A DNA stretch of 6,180 bases, taken from the NCBI GenBank assembly GCA_003218735.1, contig QHOJ01000198.1:383-6562 (forward strand), in the 5' to 3' direction. Made by a program: the position numbers and the translations under genes. The notes under the pieces were generated by a model that was not told the origin of the DNA, made no database searches, and saw only the letters and a list, made by a program, of their open reading frames with translations. Position 1 is the stretch's first letter. Each line of letters opens with the position of its first letter. Shown here piece after piece: positions 5,803-6,180 of the stretch. Source of the DNA: Verrucomicrobiota bacterium. Lineage in GTDB: Bacteria > Verrucomicrobiota > Verrucomicrobiia > Chthoniobacterales > UBA10450.

Positions 5803-5920
5803 GCAGGCGATCCGAAATCCGATAGACTGTGTCGACTCCATTTCTCGAAGTCGAAGATTTGGAGCTTGGGGAGAAAAACATTTGGCGGCGTGTATCCGCG
5901 TTCCGGAAATCAGTTGAAGG
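5803..5920. other. Intergenic sequence after msrB with an imperfect hairpin
   Basis: This is the first part of a 323-base stretch without a convincing gene. An imperfect inverted repeat, CTCCATTTC (5836-5844) against GATTTGGAG (5856-5864), pairs 7 of 9 positions around an 11-base loop. No T-run follows, so terminator function for msrB is only a possibility. The opposite strand is open across this region and into msrB, but that reading is made largely of repeat and antisense sequence and I do not call it. Confidence 0.35.
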
Positions 5921-6067
5921 CGAATGACGAAGCGCGAATGTCGAAACCCGAAGCAATGAAAGAGAATGACCAAACACGAAAAGGAGCGTGCCGATTTCGG
6001 CCGAACATTTCTTCGTCATTCGAGCTTCGTCATTGTTTCGTCATTCGACATTTGTCATTTCTCATTC
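5921..6067. repeat. Inverted cluster of degenerate GAATGACGAA / TTCGTCATTC units
   Basis: The left side carries GAATGACGAA (5922-5931), GAATGTCGAA (5936-5945) and GAATGACCAA (5964-5973). The right side carries the reverse complement form: TTCGTCATTC (6012-6021), TTCGTCATTG (6026-6035), TTCGTCATTC (6037-6046), TTTGTCATTT (6051-6060) and TTCTCATTC (6059-6067). The two arrays face each other around a centre containing the small hairpin GCCGA-TT-TCGGC (5990-6001). Spacing of units varies from 8 to 14 bases on the right side, unlike CRISPR. Such words are, from memory, frequent intergenic repeats in soil Verrucomicrobiota. Function is unknown; a long imperfect hairpin in RNA is possible. Confidence 0.7.
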
Positions 6068-6087
6068 TGATGCGGTGGCGTTCGTTT

Positions 6088-6116
6088 TTGAAATGTTCAC
6101 TTCACAACGCTAATTT
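6088..6116 (+). promoter_or_regulatory. Candidate promoter for the gene starting at 6126
   Basis: TTGAAA (6088-6093) matches the sigma70 -35 box at 5 of 6 positions and is followed 17 bases later by TAATTT (6111-6116), a poor -10 box (3 of 6). An alternative -10, GCTAAT (6109-6114), matches at 4 of 6 with 15-base spacing. Transcription would begin very close to the ATG at 6126, giving an almost leaderless mRNA, which fits the absence of a Shine-Dalgarno sequence. The local fall in GC content supports a promoter region. This is a pattern match only. Confidence 0.3.
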
Positions 6117-6125
6117 AGTGCAAAC

Positions 6126-6180
6126 ATGATGCGACAGGATGATTTTGATTACGCGATTGAAAACACGCAGGTGATTCTCG
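6126..6180 (+). CDS. N-terminus of an unidentified protein, cut by the window edge
   Basis: Two consecutive ATG codons (6126 and 6129) open a frame that runs to the edge of the window and reads MMRQDDFDYAIENTQVIL. The 18 codons show an acidic, soluble start without a signal peptide. I cannot assign a family with confidence; it may be an uncharacterised conserved protein of Verrucomicrobiota. Its reality is supported by the clean open frame, the AT-rich upstream sequence and the abrupt end of the repeat cluster about 60 bases earlier. No ribosome binding site is seen before either ATG. Confidence 0.55.
   Translation, partial: MMRQDDFDYAIENTQVIL

Noticed and set aside
5714..6019. Minus-strand open frame over the msrB end and the repeat region
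   Set aside because: Its N-terminal part is translated repeat units and its C-terminal part is antisense to msrB; no domain is visible.
5921..6067. CRISPR array
   Set aside because: Units are about 10 bases, degenerate, irregularly spaced at 8-14 bases and reversed in orientation halfway; no spacers of uniform length and no cas genes.
5866..6129. Plus-strand 87-codon open frame across the repeat cluster
   Set aside because: The translation is mostly the repeated words (RHCFVIRHLSFLI type), which is typical of repeats read as protein; there is no ribosome binding site.

Overview
The window reads as a stretch of a soil-type Verrucomicrobiota chromosome (Chthoniobacterales-like). That placement is inference. 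It rests on the linkage of riboflavin genes to nusB and ftsY, on the style of the proteins, and on dispersed intergenic repeats built from GTCATTCCGAGCGAAGTCG-like and GAATGACGAA-like words, which I remember as common in such genomes. No database search was possible.

Layout, all genes on the + strand: a possible 3' tail of an upstream gene (1-47); ribBA (150-1367), the bifunctional enzyme supplying both riboflavin precursors; ribH (1454-1930), lumazine synthase; nusB (1936-2388), an antitermination factor only 5 bases after ribH; a repeat-filled gap (2389-2574); ftsY (2575-3450), the SRP receptor GTPase; a multi-pass POT-like MFS transporter (3466-4986) 15 bases after ftsY; a 207-base gap; msrB (5194-5802), a membrane-anchored or exported methionine sulfoxide reductase B without the zinc cysteines; a 323-base repeat-bearing gap; and the first 18 codons of an unidentified gene (6126 onward).

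RibBA makes 3,4-dihydroxy-2-butanone 4-phosphate from ribulose 5-phosphate and opens GTP to the pyrimidine precursor. RibH later joins the butanone phosphate to the processed pyrimidine to give 6,7-dimethyl-8-ribityllumazine. NusB (rRNA antitermination) and FtsY (membrane protein targeting) are housekeeping genes riding in the same apparent transcription unit, and the transporter may be co-transcribed with ftsY. MsrB is probably a separate unit.

I see no CRISPR array, phage, transposase, toxin, defence or biosynthetic system. The most interesting signal is repeat-element activity around ftsY. One imperfect inverted-repeat element ends one base before the ftsY ATG and contains the alternative GTG start. 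A 30-base segment resembling the arm of that element sits in frame inside ftsY, adding about 10 residues just after the P-loop helix.
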